A stretch of DNA of 64,000 bases, taken from NCBI GenBank assembly GCA_046328715.1, contig JAXLWB010000003.1:124001-188000 (forward strand), read 5' to 3'. Shown here piece by piece: positions 32,969 through 41,803 of the stretch (positions are counted from its first letter, which is position 1; each line of letters starts with the position of its first letter). Below the pieces are notes generated by a model. That model was not told where the DNA came from and did not search any database. It was given only the letters and a program-made list of their open reading frames with translations. The position numbers were made by a program, and so were the translations under genes. This DNA is from JAXLWB01 sp046328715. Lineage in GTDB: Bacteria > Chloroflexota > Anaerolineae > Caldilineales > Caldilineaceae.

Positions 32969-34375
32969 TCACAGTACTTCCCCATTTGCCTTGCGTCGTA
33001 AAAACTGACCACTCCCGCGTTGCCCATGCCAGCTATCGCCCTCAACAATCAGCTTGCCGCGCAGCAACACTTTATCCGTGTAGCCGGTGATCTTCATTCC
33101 CTCGTAGAGTGAATAATCGGTGTTCATGTGCTGATTGGCTGCGCTGAGGGTTACCTTTTTCTTCGGATCCCAGATCACAATGTCTGCATCCGAACCAACA
33201 GCGATTGTACCCTTTCGTGGGTAAAGTCCGAAAATTTTGGCAGGATTGGTACTCATCAATTCAACAAAACGATTAGCGCTGAAGTGGCCGCCGCCCACGC
33301 CATGATGCCACATCACGCCCATGCGGTTCTCGATACCGGGACAGCCATTCGGGATTTTGGCGAAGCTATCCTTACCGAGTTCCTTGCCCGCCAAGCGTCC
33401 ATCCTTGCCCCCTTCAAACCAGAAAGGACAATGGTCGGTCGAAACAACTTGCAAGGTGCCGTTGCGCAGCGATTGCCAGAGTAGCTCACCATCGGCGGGT
33501 GTACGCATCGGTGGTGAACAGACAAATTTCGCACCTTCAAAGCCAGGTCGGGCGAGATCTTTCTCAAAGCAGAACATATACTGGGTGCAGGTTTCGCCCA
33601 TTACCGGATAACCTTTTGAGCGCCCTAACTCCAGTTGGGTGATCGAGGGTTCGCAGGTCATATGGACGACGTAGAGCGGTGCATTGGCTACTCCGGCCAA
33701 TGCGATGGCGCGTCCGGTTGCCTCGCCTTCGAGCGCAGCAGGACGGGTTTTGGCGTGATAGAGCGGCGCATGTTGTCCCTTGTCCAGCGCTTGTTTGACC
33801 AACACGTCAATCGCATCACCATTCTCGGCGTGAACCATCGTCAACATGCCATGCTCAGCCGCTTTGAGCAGCGTCTTGAAGAGCGTCGTATCATCGATCT
33901 GCAACACACCTTTGTAGGCCATAAAGACCTTGAGACTGGTCACGCCTTCATTGAGCAGCGATGGGATCTCCTCCATCACATCCGGGCGCAGGTCGGCGAT
34001 GGCAAGATGAAAGCCATAGTCGATGGCGGCTTTACCTTCGGCCTTGGCGTGCCAGGTATCGAGCGCTTGCTTCAAGGTGCCACCCTGCGACTGGATCACA
34101 AAGTCGATGTGGGTTGTGGTTGCACCAAAAGCGGCTGCCTGATGGCCGGTGAAAAAGTCATCGGACGAGACCGTACCACCAAACGGCATGTCCAGATGAG
34201 TGTGGACATCAATGCCGCCGGGCAGCAGGTACTTGCCCTTGGCATCGATCACTTGATGCCCCATGCTCGGCAACTTCTGCCCGATCAAGGCTACCTTTTC
34301 GCCTTCAATCAACACATCCGCCTGCACGGTGTCGCTGGCGGTGATAATCGTTCCGTTTTTGATAAGGGTGCCCAT
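32969..34375 (-). CDS. hydA: Dihydropyrimidinase / D-hydantoinase
   Basis: 468 residues from ATG 34375 (MGTLIKNGTIITASDTV). It is a cyclic amidohydrolase that opens dihydropyrimidine or hydantoin rings. Metal ligands are in LPGGIDVHTHLDMPFGG, the carboxylated Lys in VTSLKVFMAYKG, His in MVHAENGDAID, His in PLYVVHMTCEP and Asp in VSTDHCPFWFEGG. The length and C-terminal ATNPAKIFGLYPRKGTIAVGSDADIVIWDP region are standard. It is cytoplasmic. It lies in the same direction as the PPOX gene and NMT1-type importer, which suggests uptake and hydrolysis of a pyrimidine-like compound. No beta-ureidopropionase with an intact Cys is present in the window. Confidence 0.93.
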   Translation of the reverse strand: MGTLIKNGTIITASDTVQADVLIEGEKVALIGQKLPSMGHQVIDAKGKYLLPGGIDVHTHLDMPFGGTVSSDDFFTGHQAAAFGATTTHIDFVIQSQGGTLKQALDTWHAKAEGKAAIDYGFHLAIADLRPDVMEEIPSLLNEGVTSLKVFMAYKGVLQIDDTTLFKTLLKAAEHGMLTMVHAENGDAIDVLVKQALDKGQHAPLYHAKTRPAALEGEATGRAIALAGVANAPLYVVHMTCEPSITQLELGRSKGYPVMGETCTQYMFCFEKDLARPGFEGAKFVCSPPMRTPADGELLWQSLRNGTLQVVSTDHCPFWFEGGKDGRLAGKELGKDSFAKIPNGCPGIENRMGVMWHHGVGGGHFSANRFVELMSTNPAKIFGLYPRKGTIAVGSDADIVIWDPKKKVTLSAANQHMNTDYSLYEGMKITGYTDKVLLRGKLIVEGDSWHGQRGSGQFLRRKANGEVL

Positions 34376-34563
34376 TTTGGAATTAACTCTCCTCAGTAAA
34401 ATAATCAGTGTCAATTCGCTTTAGCTGATAAGTGAATATGCTGGTAACACCTAGATCGTAATATTGTCTGAAAGTCGGGGATTGCCATCTGATATGTCCT
34501 TCTTGTAACTTGGTAGTTAACGCATTGGCTACTAGATAAATCCAAGAAAGTTTGCAAAACCAT

Positions 34564-34614
34564 TGAGTAAGCACGCCGCGTGGTGGATCAATGCGCACAA
34601 GGCGTGCTTACTCA
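34564..34614. terminator. Hairpin after the large secreted protein
   Basis: tgagtaagcacgcc and ggcgtgcttactca pair perfectly over 14 bp around 23 nt. No T tract follows, but it lies just downstream of the minus-strand stop at 34647. Confidence 0.65.
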
Positions 34615-34646
34615 CGAATTCAGAATTCTTTTCCAGTTTCACTCCG

Positions 34647-37600
34647 TCACATTCTATACTTACTCTCTGCTGAATGTACAAGTCTCGGATCGCTTCTCGC
34701 TACCACTGGAACCAACTTAAAGCTATAGGTCCCTGACTCGGCGTCGCCTGCGTTGCCCACTGAGAGCGTGTAGACACCACTGGCTGTCAAGGTGAAGGTT
34801 CCCGGTTCGCCACAGCCGAAACAGGTGTTGAAGACTGTTGTACCACTTGGATCCACCAATCGCCAACTGACAAAGGGTACGCCGGTTTGACTGAGCAAGT
34901 CGAAGGTGACTTGCTGCCCCGCATTGGCAGTGAAGGTGTAGACGTCAAAGGCACCAGGCGACTCAATGGCTCCTGCGCCTGGGCCAGGGACGCCATTTGA
35001 AATCGTGTCGCCAATCGCAATCGCAAAACGTTGGGGTGCAGGCACATTCCACACCTTAAAGCTGTAACTTCCTGTCTCATTCACGCCACTATTGCCCACG
35101 GAAAGCGTATAGACACCGCCTGCGGCCAACGTCACAGTGCCGCCAGCACCGCAACCAAAGCATTGGTCAAGCAGAGTCGCTCCGGTCTTGTCGGTCAGCC
35201 GCCAATTGACAAAGGCAAGCCCCGGATGGTTAAGCAGTTCAAAGAAGACTTGTTGACCCGCTGCGGCAGTGAAGGTATAGATGTCGATCGTGCCTGGCGA
35301 TTCGATCACGCCTGCGCCGGGTCCGGGCACACCGTTGGAAACCGTATCGCCAACCGCAATGGCAAAGCGACCTGGGGCGGGTACATTCCACAGCTTAAAG
35401 CTGTAGGTACCCATTTCGGAAACACCTTGATTGCCTACCGTGAGCGTGTAAATGCCACCCGCCGCCAAGGTGACAGTTCCGCCTGCGCCACAGCCAAAGC
35501 ATTGGTCAAGCAGCGTCGCTCCCGTCTTGTCGGTCAGTCGCCAAGCGATAAAGGTCAGCCCTGGGTGATTGATTAAGTCAAAGTAGACTTGCTGGCCAGC
35601 AGTTGCAGTGAAGGTATAGATATCAAGTGCGGCAGGCGATTCGATCGCACCGGCTCCAGCACTTGGAACGCCATTCGAGACCGTGTTGCCAATCGCTGTC
35701 GCAAAACGTTGCGGAGCTGGCACGTTCCACAGTTCGAAGCTATAGCTGCCTGTTTCCGCTGTATTCTTGTTGCCAATGGCAACAGTGTAGGTTCCTCCCG
35801 CCGACAACGTTACCGTACCATCCGCACCACAGCCAAAACAGCGGTCAAAGAGGATAGCCCCCGTAGCGTCGATCAGCTTCCAGGCGACGAAGGTCAGTCC
35901 GGGATGGCTCAACAATTGGAAGTAAACCTGTTGGCCCGGAGCGGCGTTCAGCCGATAGTAGTCAAATTCACCCGCTTCGCTGATGGTGCCGCTGATCACT
36001 GTATTGAGCGCAATCTGCGGAAAGAGCGTAAAGTCCCAACCGTAGGCCGCTGGTAACGGATTGCCCGCCCCATCGGTAATGGTTGCTTGCAAAATAGCGT
36101 GGTAGCGATCAGCGGGCAACGCAGCAGCCAGTTGCAACACCGCCTGAGTAGAATTCTTCACACTGACGGTACCTACTATGGGTACATCATCGCCCGTACC
36201 AGGAAGACCATCTGGGCCGCTGCGGAAGAGTTTGAAGCTGGTACCGTTGACCGTTGCTGGGGCAATCGCCTCACTAAAGGAAGCTACAATGTTGGTGATG
36301 GTGCCGCTTTGCCCCAAGCTGTTGGGTGCAGGCGACACGCTGAGAACCTGCGGTGGAGTCGCATCCTGCACGAGGTTGATCGTTTGCAGCGTGCTCCAGG
36401 CGCTGTTGCCGCCAGTGTCATTGGCCCGGGCACGCAAGGTAAAGCTGGCCTGTTCACTCAGACGCGGTGTTGTAAAACGGAACTCGAAGGGGAAGCTGCC
36501 GACCGTCGCCGTGAGAACTCCATCCACGTAGAACTCAACATTACGCACCTGCACGTCGTCGCTAATGTTGGCAGTGACGCGCATGGTCGTCCCCGCTTCA
36601 GCCACGCCAGCAGCAAAGTTACTCGACAATGAGATGGTTGGACTGATCCCCTTGCTGTCGAACTCCAGATAGTTGATGATCTGCATGCCCGACAAACTAT
36701 CAGCCACAAAGGCACGCCCATTATAGAGGGTCAATGCCGCCGCTAAGCCAGGCGTTGTAAAGGTAGTCAAGAACTGATTGGTCTGTGCCGGATCGCTGAT
36801 ATCGTAGAGCGAGATGTCATGAGCGCCATCATCGGTACTGTTAGCCCCGACAGCTGCAACACCCAATCCTGAGCCATTGCTGATCAATTGTTTCCAACCG
36901 AACTGGGTGGTATTACCTGCGGCAATCAGTTGGGGACTGCCTGGTTGGCTCAGGTCGAAGGTATCGTAACCTTTGCTGTGCGTAGCATAGGCGAGCCCGT
37001 CACCGGCAAAGAGTCGCCACAACCGTCCGCCTGCCCCAACCGTTCCTGGCGCATCAGCGGAGTTCTGTGCAATCAGCAGATTCTTGCTGATCAGGAAACT
37101 ATAGAGTTTAGCTGTTGTCAGTGCATAAAGGTAGTCACCGTTGACGCGCAAATCTTGGATTCCCTCGCCCATCGTCACCTGACCCAGTTTTGCCCCACTT
37201 TGTAGATCGACGATCACAATCTGGTTGCCTGCCGTACCGACATAGGCCAGTTTGCCAGCAACGGCAACCGCTGTGGCTGTATCGCTGAGCGCAATCTGAC
37301 TGGCAATTCGTGCAGTGGCAACGTTGCTGATGTCGATCAGGGCCAAGCCGCTGTCGCCGTCGGCCACTGCCACTCGGTTGTTGCCACAGGCCACTCGTTT
37401 GGCAATCCCTGGCGTATCCACCTGTGCTACCAGCAACGGATTGGCGACATCGAAGACGTTGAAGAAGGAGACTCCCGCCTCCGAATCGGCCACTACGGCC
37501 AGATTGTTCTGCACACAGACATCGACCGCCTTGCCCGGTGTGTCGCCTGTGGCAATGATTCCCGTCTGCGCCGTCAAACCGCCCAATGGATCGCTGCCTT

Positions 37601-40238
37601 GGGCGATTTCAGCGCTATCGTCAATACCGTCGCCGTCGGTGTCAGCCTTACCTGGATCAGTGCCATAGATGAACTCGACGACATCGGGCAGAGCATCCTG
37701 GTCGAAATCGGGAAACGTCGAATCGACGGGCTTCAATGTGAAATTGGGCAACTCATAGGGTGCGTTGGGATTGACCCTGGGATAGGCGACGCCCCAAGCA
37801 TTGGTCTGTGGATCATAGAAGCTCACGTAAAGCAATTGACCGTCGCGTGGCACAAAGATACTATATTGGCCGTTCGCTTCGGTCTTGCCACGGATGCGCA
37901 GTGGACCATTCGGACGCATAATTTCGGCCATGTAGAGAACCGGATAAGGTGGAACATTACCAGGAGAATAGCCCATTTCGCCTTCGATTGGCGCAGCTTC
38001 TAGCTCTTTTTGCAGGATATAATCGTTCAGGTAGGCCACAGCATCGCCGCCCGCTACTTCGTCGGCCTGAGCCAACAGCGCATTCATCTGATCCAATTTA
38101 TCCTGTGGCAAGGATTGCCCGCTCATGGCATAAGGATAGACCAATTGTTGGATCTGATCCTGGATCGACTTGATTTGAGCCACGATAGGATCTTCTTCAA
38201 AGGAAAGGTTTGGCAGTACCGGGAAGATTTGGCTTGTTTTTTCACCGCCCTGACGATCCACTGTACAATTATCTTCTTGACAGCGATCTTGACAGACCAC
38301 CCCATTATGAACACACGCTGCATCACACAACGTTCCTGCTGCAACAGCGGCGATCACACAGGCCAGAACAGCGGGACCTGCGGTAATGCAGGCTAAAACA
38401 GCGATCTCACCGGCTGCGGTACAGTATGCAATACAGCGCACAGCATCTTCACTACAGCGTTGATTACACTTATTCGCCGCTCCCGGGTTATTACAGGGTG
38501 GCGGCGGTGGCGGCGGTTGCTTGGGAGGTGGGCCATTGCCATGCCAACCCGGAGCAAGAATGCCCGTACCCGGATCGCTACAGACCACCTGACCATCTGC
38601 AGAAACCGTCATCGAACCGACTACACTCCACTTGCCTGCGTCATGATTATAGGAATAGAGCGCATCTTTGGCACCTGGGGCGAGCTTCTTTCCTGTATTC
38701 GGATCGGGCAGATTGGGGAAGCAGACAGGTGCAGGCTGGTCAAAGTTACCAGCTCCATCGGTCTGTACCGTGATTACGACCGGGAACTCTAATCCCTCTG
38801 GCAGTTTCCCTGGTAGACGATCAGGTGGCACAGGCGCAATCCCCACTTTGCCGCCGCGGCTGCCATCGTCGCTAAAGAGCGAATTGGCTGGCACGAGGAT
38901 CGAAACGCCTTGCAGATCTGGATGTTGTTGCACTACTGAGTCAGGAAAGGTGATCTGCGTATTCTGGTTGGCGCTGACACTTTGTAGCGTTCCGGCTGGC
39001 ACCAAAGGCAGGAAGACGTCGCCAACGCTGGTCTGTTTACCCGCAACCGATTCCCACGCTTTGCCAACAAAGGGATAGTAGGCACCTTGAGGTACGCCCT
39101 GCGTCACCGTACGCCCGTCGATATGGACAAAGAAGCGCCCTAAGGGAGCCGGGTTGAGGCAGAAATTGCCATTGGCATCACTGGTGGTGCGCAAGGAGGC
39201 TTCCATGCCATCCACCGTGACTGTGGCACCTTTGAGCGGCGTGTTCACCGAGACATTGCTGGCATTGACCGCCAACTCCGACGCAAAGACCCGGCCACAA
39301 ACGCTGGTGCCGGGCAAAACCGTCAAGCTAAGGGTGTCGAATTCGAGCAGTTCTGTGCCGCCCGCCGCAGCGTCGCCGTCCACATCAACAGCATTCCCTT
39401 TGCTGTCCTTCAATTTACTGCCATCGACCAGTACGCGGACCCGGGCGCTGGCAGGCAGATCATCCTTGTAGAAGAGGGTGACACGCGTCTTGTCCTCCGA
39501 AAGGTTGAGTCGATAGTCAATCGCGCTATTGCCAACCGTGACCAGAAAGGCAGCCGCAGTGACGCTGTTGGCATCGAGTGCGTCGCTGAATTCGAGGATC
39601 GTCTCACGTGTCACAGCCACATCGTTGTCACCGTCGTTCGGGCTGGTGCGGATCAATCCTACGCCGTTGAGTGTCAATTTGCCCTCAAATTGTGCTGCAT
39701 TCGACAGATAGTAGGAATAAGTGCCAGCTTTGAGGTAGTGATATGTGAAGCTCTGACCAGGTGGGAGCGTAGCCGAAAAGGTGGGTGCGTTATCCGCTTG
39801 CTGCATCAGTAGATCCAGGTAATTGGCAGCCGTAGCAAGGGCATTGGCACCACCGCGTTGAATAACTGGCAGATAGACCTTGTTGCTTGGGGCAGAAGGA
39901 GCACCGCTCTGCAGCGTCTGAGTGATGTTGGTGGCGTTGACCCACGTAATATCGCTCGGGCCAAAGACAGTGAGAGTGGCCGGGCTGAAACCAGCATCTG
40001 TGATCTGAATCACCTGGGTGCTGCCTGTGACCAACAATGGAAAGAGCGCATTGTCTGCTGCCACGGTTGTGTTGTTGGAGTTCGATTGCGGTGCCGAATC
40101 GGCGTGCAAGGTCAATTCGAAAGTTTGGCCGTTTCTCGGCTCGGCAGCCTGGAGTGAAACGGGCGGAAAGATCGGCAATAAACTGAGAGCGATCAAAATT
40201 GCGATGCTGCGGTAAAATTGGGAAACGAACCTAGACAC
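34647..40238 (-). CDS. 1863-residue secreted multidomain protein (cupredoxin-like, Ig-like, LVIVD and PPC-type repeats)
   Basis: GTG 40238 with AGGAG seven bases upstream. Order: signal peptide 1-31; a cupredoxin-like domain to about 190 (VIQITDAGFSPATLTVFGPSDITWVN, YHYLKAGTYSYYLSN); a Big_5-type Ig domain; a carboxypeptidase-regulatory-like domain (GATVTVDGMEASLRTTSDANGNF); a poly-Pro stretch with a Cys-rich segment around 580-670; a calcium-binding DxDxDG region (DFDQDALPDVVEFIYGTDPGKADTDGDG, about 890); LVIVD-type beta-propeller repeats (about 920-1190); Ig-like domains; and four PPC-like repeats of about 105 residues (about 1430-1850), each with a CFGCG motif and ending NVPAPQRFA. No sortase or autotransporter anchor is seen. 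It probably binds surfaces outside the cell. The haloperoxidase gene precedes it. Confidence 0.85.
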   Translation of the reverse strand: MSRFVSQFYRSIAILIALSLLPIFPPVSLQAAEPRNGQTFELTLHADSAPQSNSNNTTVAADNALFPLLVTGSTQVIQITDAGFSPATLTVFGPSDITWVNATNITQTLQSGAPSAPSNKVYLPVIQRGGANALATAANYLDLLMQQADNAPTFSATLPPGQSFTYHYLKAGTYSYYLSNAAQFEGKLTLNGVGLIRTSPNDGDNDVAVTRETILEFSDALDANSVTAAAFLVTVGNSAIDYRLNLSEDKTRVTLFYKDDLPASARVRVLVDGSKLKDSKGNAVDVDGDAAAGGTELLEFDTLSLTVLPGTSVCGRVFASELAVNASNVSVNTPLKGATVTVDGMEASLRTTSDANGNFCLNPAPLGRFFVHIDGRTVTQGVPQGAYYPFVGKAWESVAGKQTSVGDVFLPLVPAGTLQSVSANQNTQITFPDSVVQQHPDLQGVSILVPANSLFSDDGSRGGKVGIAPVPPDRLPGKLPEGLEFPVVITVQTDGAGNFDQPAPVCFPNLPDPNTGKKLAPGAKDALYSYNHDAGKWSVVGSMTVSADGQVVCSDPGTGILAPGWHGNGPPPKQPPPPPPPCNNPGAANKCNQRCSEDAVRCIAYCTAAGEIAVLACITAGPAVLACVIAAVAAGTLCDAACVHNGVVCQDRCQEDNCTVDRQGGEKTSQIFPVLPNLSFEEDPIVAQIKSIQDQIQQLVYPYAMSGQSLPQDKLDQMNALLAQADEVAGGDAVAYLNDYILQKELEAAPIEGEMGYSPGNVPPYPVLYMAEIMRPNGPLRIRGKTEANGQYSIFVPRDGQLLYVSFYDPQTNAWGVAYPRVNPNAPYELPNFTLKPVDSTFPDFDQDALPDVVEFIYGTDPGKADTDGDGIDDSAEIAQGSDPLGGLTAQTGIIATGDTPGKAVDVCVQNNLAVVADSEAGVSFFNVFDVANPLLVAQVDTPGIAKRVACGNNRVAVADGDSGLALIDISNVATARIASQIALSDTATAVAVAGKLAYVGTAGNQIVIVDLQSGAKLGQVTMGEGIQDLRVNGDYLYALTTAKLYSFLISKNLLIAQNSADAPGTVGAGGRLWRLFAGDGLAYATHSKGYDTFDLSQPGSPQLIAAGNTTQFGWKQLISNGSGLGVAAVGANSTDDGAHDISLYDISDPAQTNQFLTTFTTPGLAAALTLYNGRAFVADSLSGMQIINYLEFDSKGISPTISLSSNFAAGVAEAGTTMRVTANISDDVQVRNVEFYVDGVLTATVGSFPFEFRFTTPRLSEQASFTLRARANDTGGNSAWSTLQTINLVQDATPPQVLSVSPAPNSLGQSGTITNIVASFSEAIAPATVNGTSFKLFRSGPDGLPGTGDDVPIVGTVSVKNSTQAVLQLAAALPADRYHAILQATITDGAGNPLPAAYGWDFTLFPQIALNTVISGTISEAGEFDYYRLNAAPGQQVYFQLLSHPGLTFVAWKLIDATGAILFDRCFGCGADGTVTLSAGGTYTVAIGNKNTAETGSYSFELWNVPAPQRFATAIGNTVSNGVPSAGAGAIESPAALDIYTFTATAGQQVYFDLINHPGLTFIAWRLTDKTGATLLDQCFGCGAGGTVTLAAGGIYTLTVGNQGVSEMGTYSFKLWNVPAPGRFAIAVGDTVSNGVPGPGAGVIESPGTIDIYTFTAAAGQQVFFELLNHPGLAFVNWRLTDKTGATLLDQCFGCGAGGTVTLAAGGVYTLSVGNSGVNETGSYSFKVWNVPAPQRFAIAIGDTISNGVPGPGAGAIESPGAFDVYTFTANAGQQVTFDLLSQTGVPFVSWRLVDPSGTTVFNTCFGCGEPGTFTLTASGVYTLSVGNAGDAESGTYSFKLVPVVARSDPRLVHSAESKYRM

Positions 40239-40289
40239 AACATTGCTCCTGCTGATAGGGTTGAGGATCGATTGTATAAATCTGAAGGG

Positions 40290-40342
40290 ATGACAAGATG
40301 AAGAGATGCCTGAGTCATCGTTTCATCCCTTCATCTTGTCAT
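40290..40342. terminator. GATGAAGG word hairpin after the haloperoxidase
   Basis: atgacaagatgaag and cttcatcttgtcat pair perfectly over 14 bp around 25 nt, with catccc/gggatg words repeated alongside. It ends 4 bp before the haloperoxidase stop codon. Confidence 0.7.
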
Positions 40343-40345
40343 GTT

Positions 40346-41770
40346 TTACTTCTTCATTTTGAGTGCATTCACCTGTTTGCCAATACACTTACCCTCGGCC
40401 AATCCAGCCTCGATTGCTTGGCGATAATGGATACCGCCATAGAGTCGGGAGATGGCAGCCTCATTGGCCATTTCGTCGAAAGAGTTAAAGCTGCGCGCAA
40501 GGAAACCACGCTGATCATTTGTGTGATCGGTAAAATGGTAGGCTTTGCCAAAGAGATCGCTCAACACCGTTGCCACTGCACCGATCTGCACCGAGTGTCC
40601 CGATGTGTATTCAGGAAAAGGCGGCGTCGTTACCGGGTCGGTGAGATTGGGTGTGTTCCACGTGGGGTCGATCACCCTTTGAATATAGCTGATGGGACGA
40701 ATGAGATTATATGTATATTTTGTGCGCCAACAACTGATAAAGGCATCGTTGGCCACAATTCCTACTTTTGCGTAGGTTTCGGCAGCCAATGCTAGCGAGG
40801 CATGTCCGTCTTTCAGGATTTGTGTAACAATCGCAATGGAATGGCCTGGCGGTGTAGGCGTACGCCCAGCATCATCAGCCCAGAAGAGAGCAATCGTCTC
40901 CTGCTCCGCTGACAAGTTCTGGACAGTGGTATAGACTTCCATTGCTTGTCGATAGAAGGTGGAGGTTGGCTGCTCAGAATATGTCAGCGGTGGCGGAGGA
41001 TCGCACATATTACCATTTTGCAGCACGAAGGGACGATTATCCCCCCAATAGGGCTGCAGTGGCGAACGCTGGAATTTAGGCGCCGTTGGAATCCATAAAC
41101 CGGCCCCCTGTGGAGGCAGATAATCATCGTGGAAATTGTGAAGTTGGCCGCGTGCTCCACCGTCAGACAACGACCACTGGTAGATTGCCTCGGCCAGGGT
41201 GTGGCCATACTCAATCGAGCGGTCGAGTGTTGCCTGATCAGCCTGTGCTTGAAAACCCGCTGCCAATTGCCTTTCCAGCGCATGAATCACTCGCTCGTTC
41301 TCGCGCGAGGTGTTGATGAAGAGTTCGCGCGTGATGTAGGCCAGCGCGCTGTTGGCGACGCTAGGCCAATGGTACGTTTTTCCGGCTTCAGGCGTGGGCA
41401 GTGTTGTCAAGTCATTCAATTGACCAGCCAGCGATTGATGATCGGTCATACCTGGCACCACGGCTTCATAGAGTGTGACTCCAGCGTAACCGAGCGCCCG
41501 TGCCGCTACAGGAGGTGTAAAGCCATCGGTGGTTTGAATCAGGTGCAAGTAGAGGTCAAACCAAGTGGTGGCGACTTGAGCGTCGGAGTCTTGAGTGACA
41601 GCAGTTCCTGACTTTTCACTCGCCGCCAACGCAGTTCCAGTTGCGATTGGATTGCTGATAGAAAGAAGAAGTACCAGAAGAAGCTGAATCGACAGATGTT
41701 TTGTCTGTGGGTTAGGTCTTGCATTACGCGGTTGACAAGCGTTTGAGTCATTTGGAGATTGTTTTACCAT
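40346..41770 (-). CDS. Vanadium-dependent haloperoxidase-like PAP2 superfamily protein, exported
   Basis: 474 residues, ATG 41770. Hydrophobic signal region at about 26-48 (LSIQLLLVLLLSISN) ending near ALAAS. The C-terminal domain carries the vanadate/phosphate-binding triad in the order of bacterial VCPO-type enzymes: KYTYNLIRPISYI (Lys, Arg), PPFPEYTSGHSVQIGAVATVLSDLFG (Ser-Gly-His) and SRLYGGIHYRQAIEAGLAEGKCIG (Arg, axial His). Relatives oxidise halides with peroxide or act as acid phosphatases. The export signal and the neighbouring adhesin-like giant protein suggest an extracellular role. Which activity it has cannot be decided from sequence. Confidence 0.88.
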   Translation of the reverse strand: MVKQSPNDSNACQPRNARPNPQTKHLSIQLLLVLLLSISNPIATGTALAASEKSGTAVTQDSDAQVATTWFDLYLHLIQTTDGFTPPVAARALGYAGVTLYEAVVPGMTDHQSLAGQLNDLTTLPTPEAGKTYHWPSVANSALAYITRELFINTSRENERVIHALERQLAAGFQAQADQATLDRSIEYGHTLAEAIYQWSLSDGGARGQLHNFHDDYLPPQGAGLWIPTAPKFQRSPLQPYWGDNRPFVLQNGNMCDPPPPLTYSEQPTSTFYRQAMEVYTTVQNLSAEQETIALFWADDAGRTPTPPGHSIAIVTQILKDGHASLALAAETYAKVGIVANDAFISCWRTKYTYNLIRPISYIQRVIDPTWNTPNLTDPVTTPPFPEYTSGHSVQIGAVATVLSDLFGKAYHFTDHTNDQRGFLARSFNSFDEMANEAAISRLYGGIHYRQAIEAGLAEGKCIGKQVNALKMKK

Positions 41771-41803
41771 AACACCAACTCCTGCTATACCAAGTTCTGG
41801 TTA

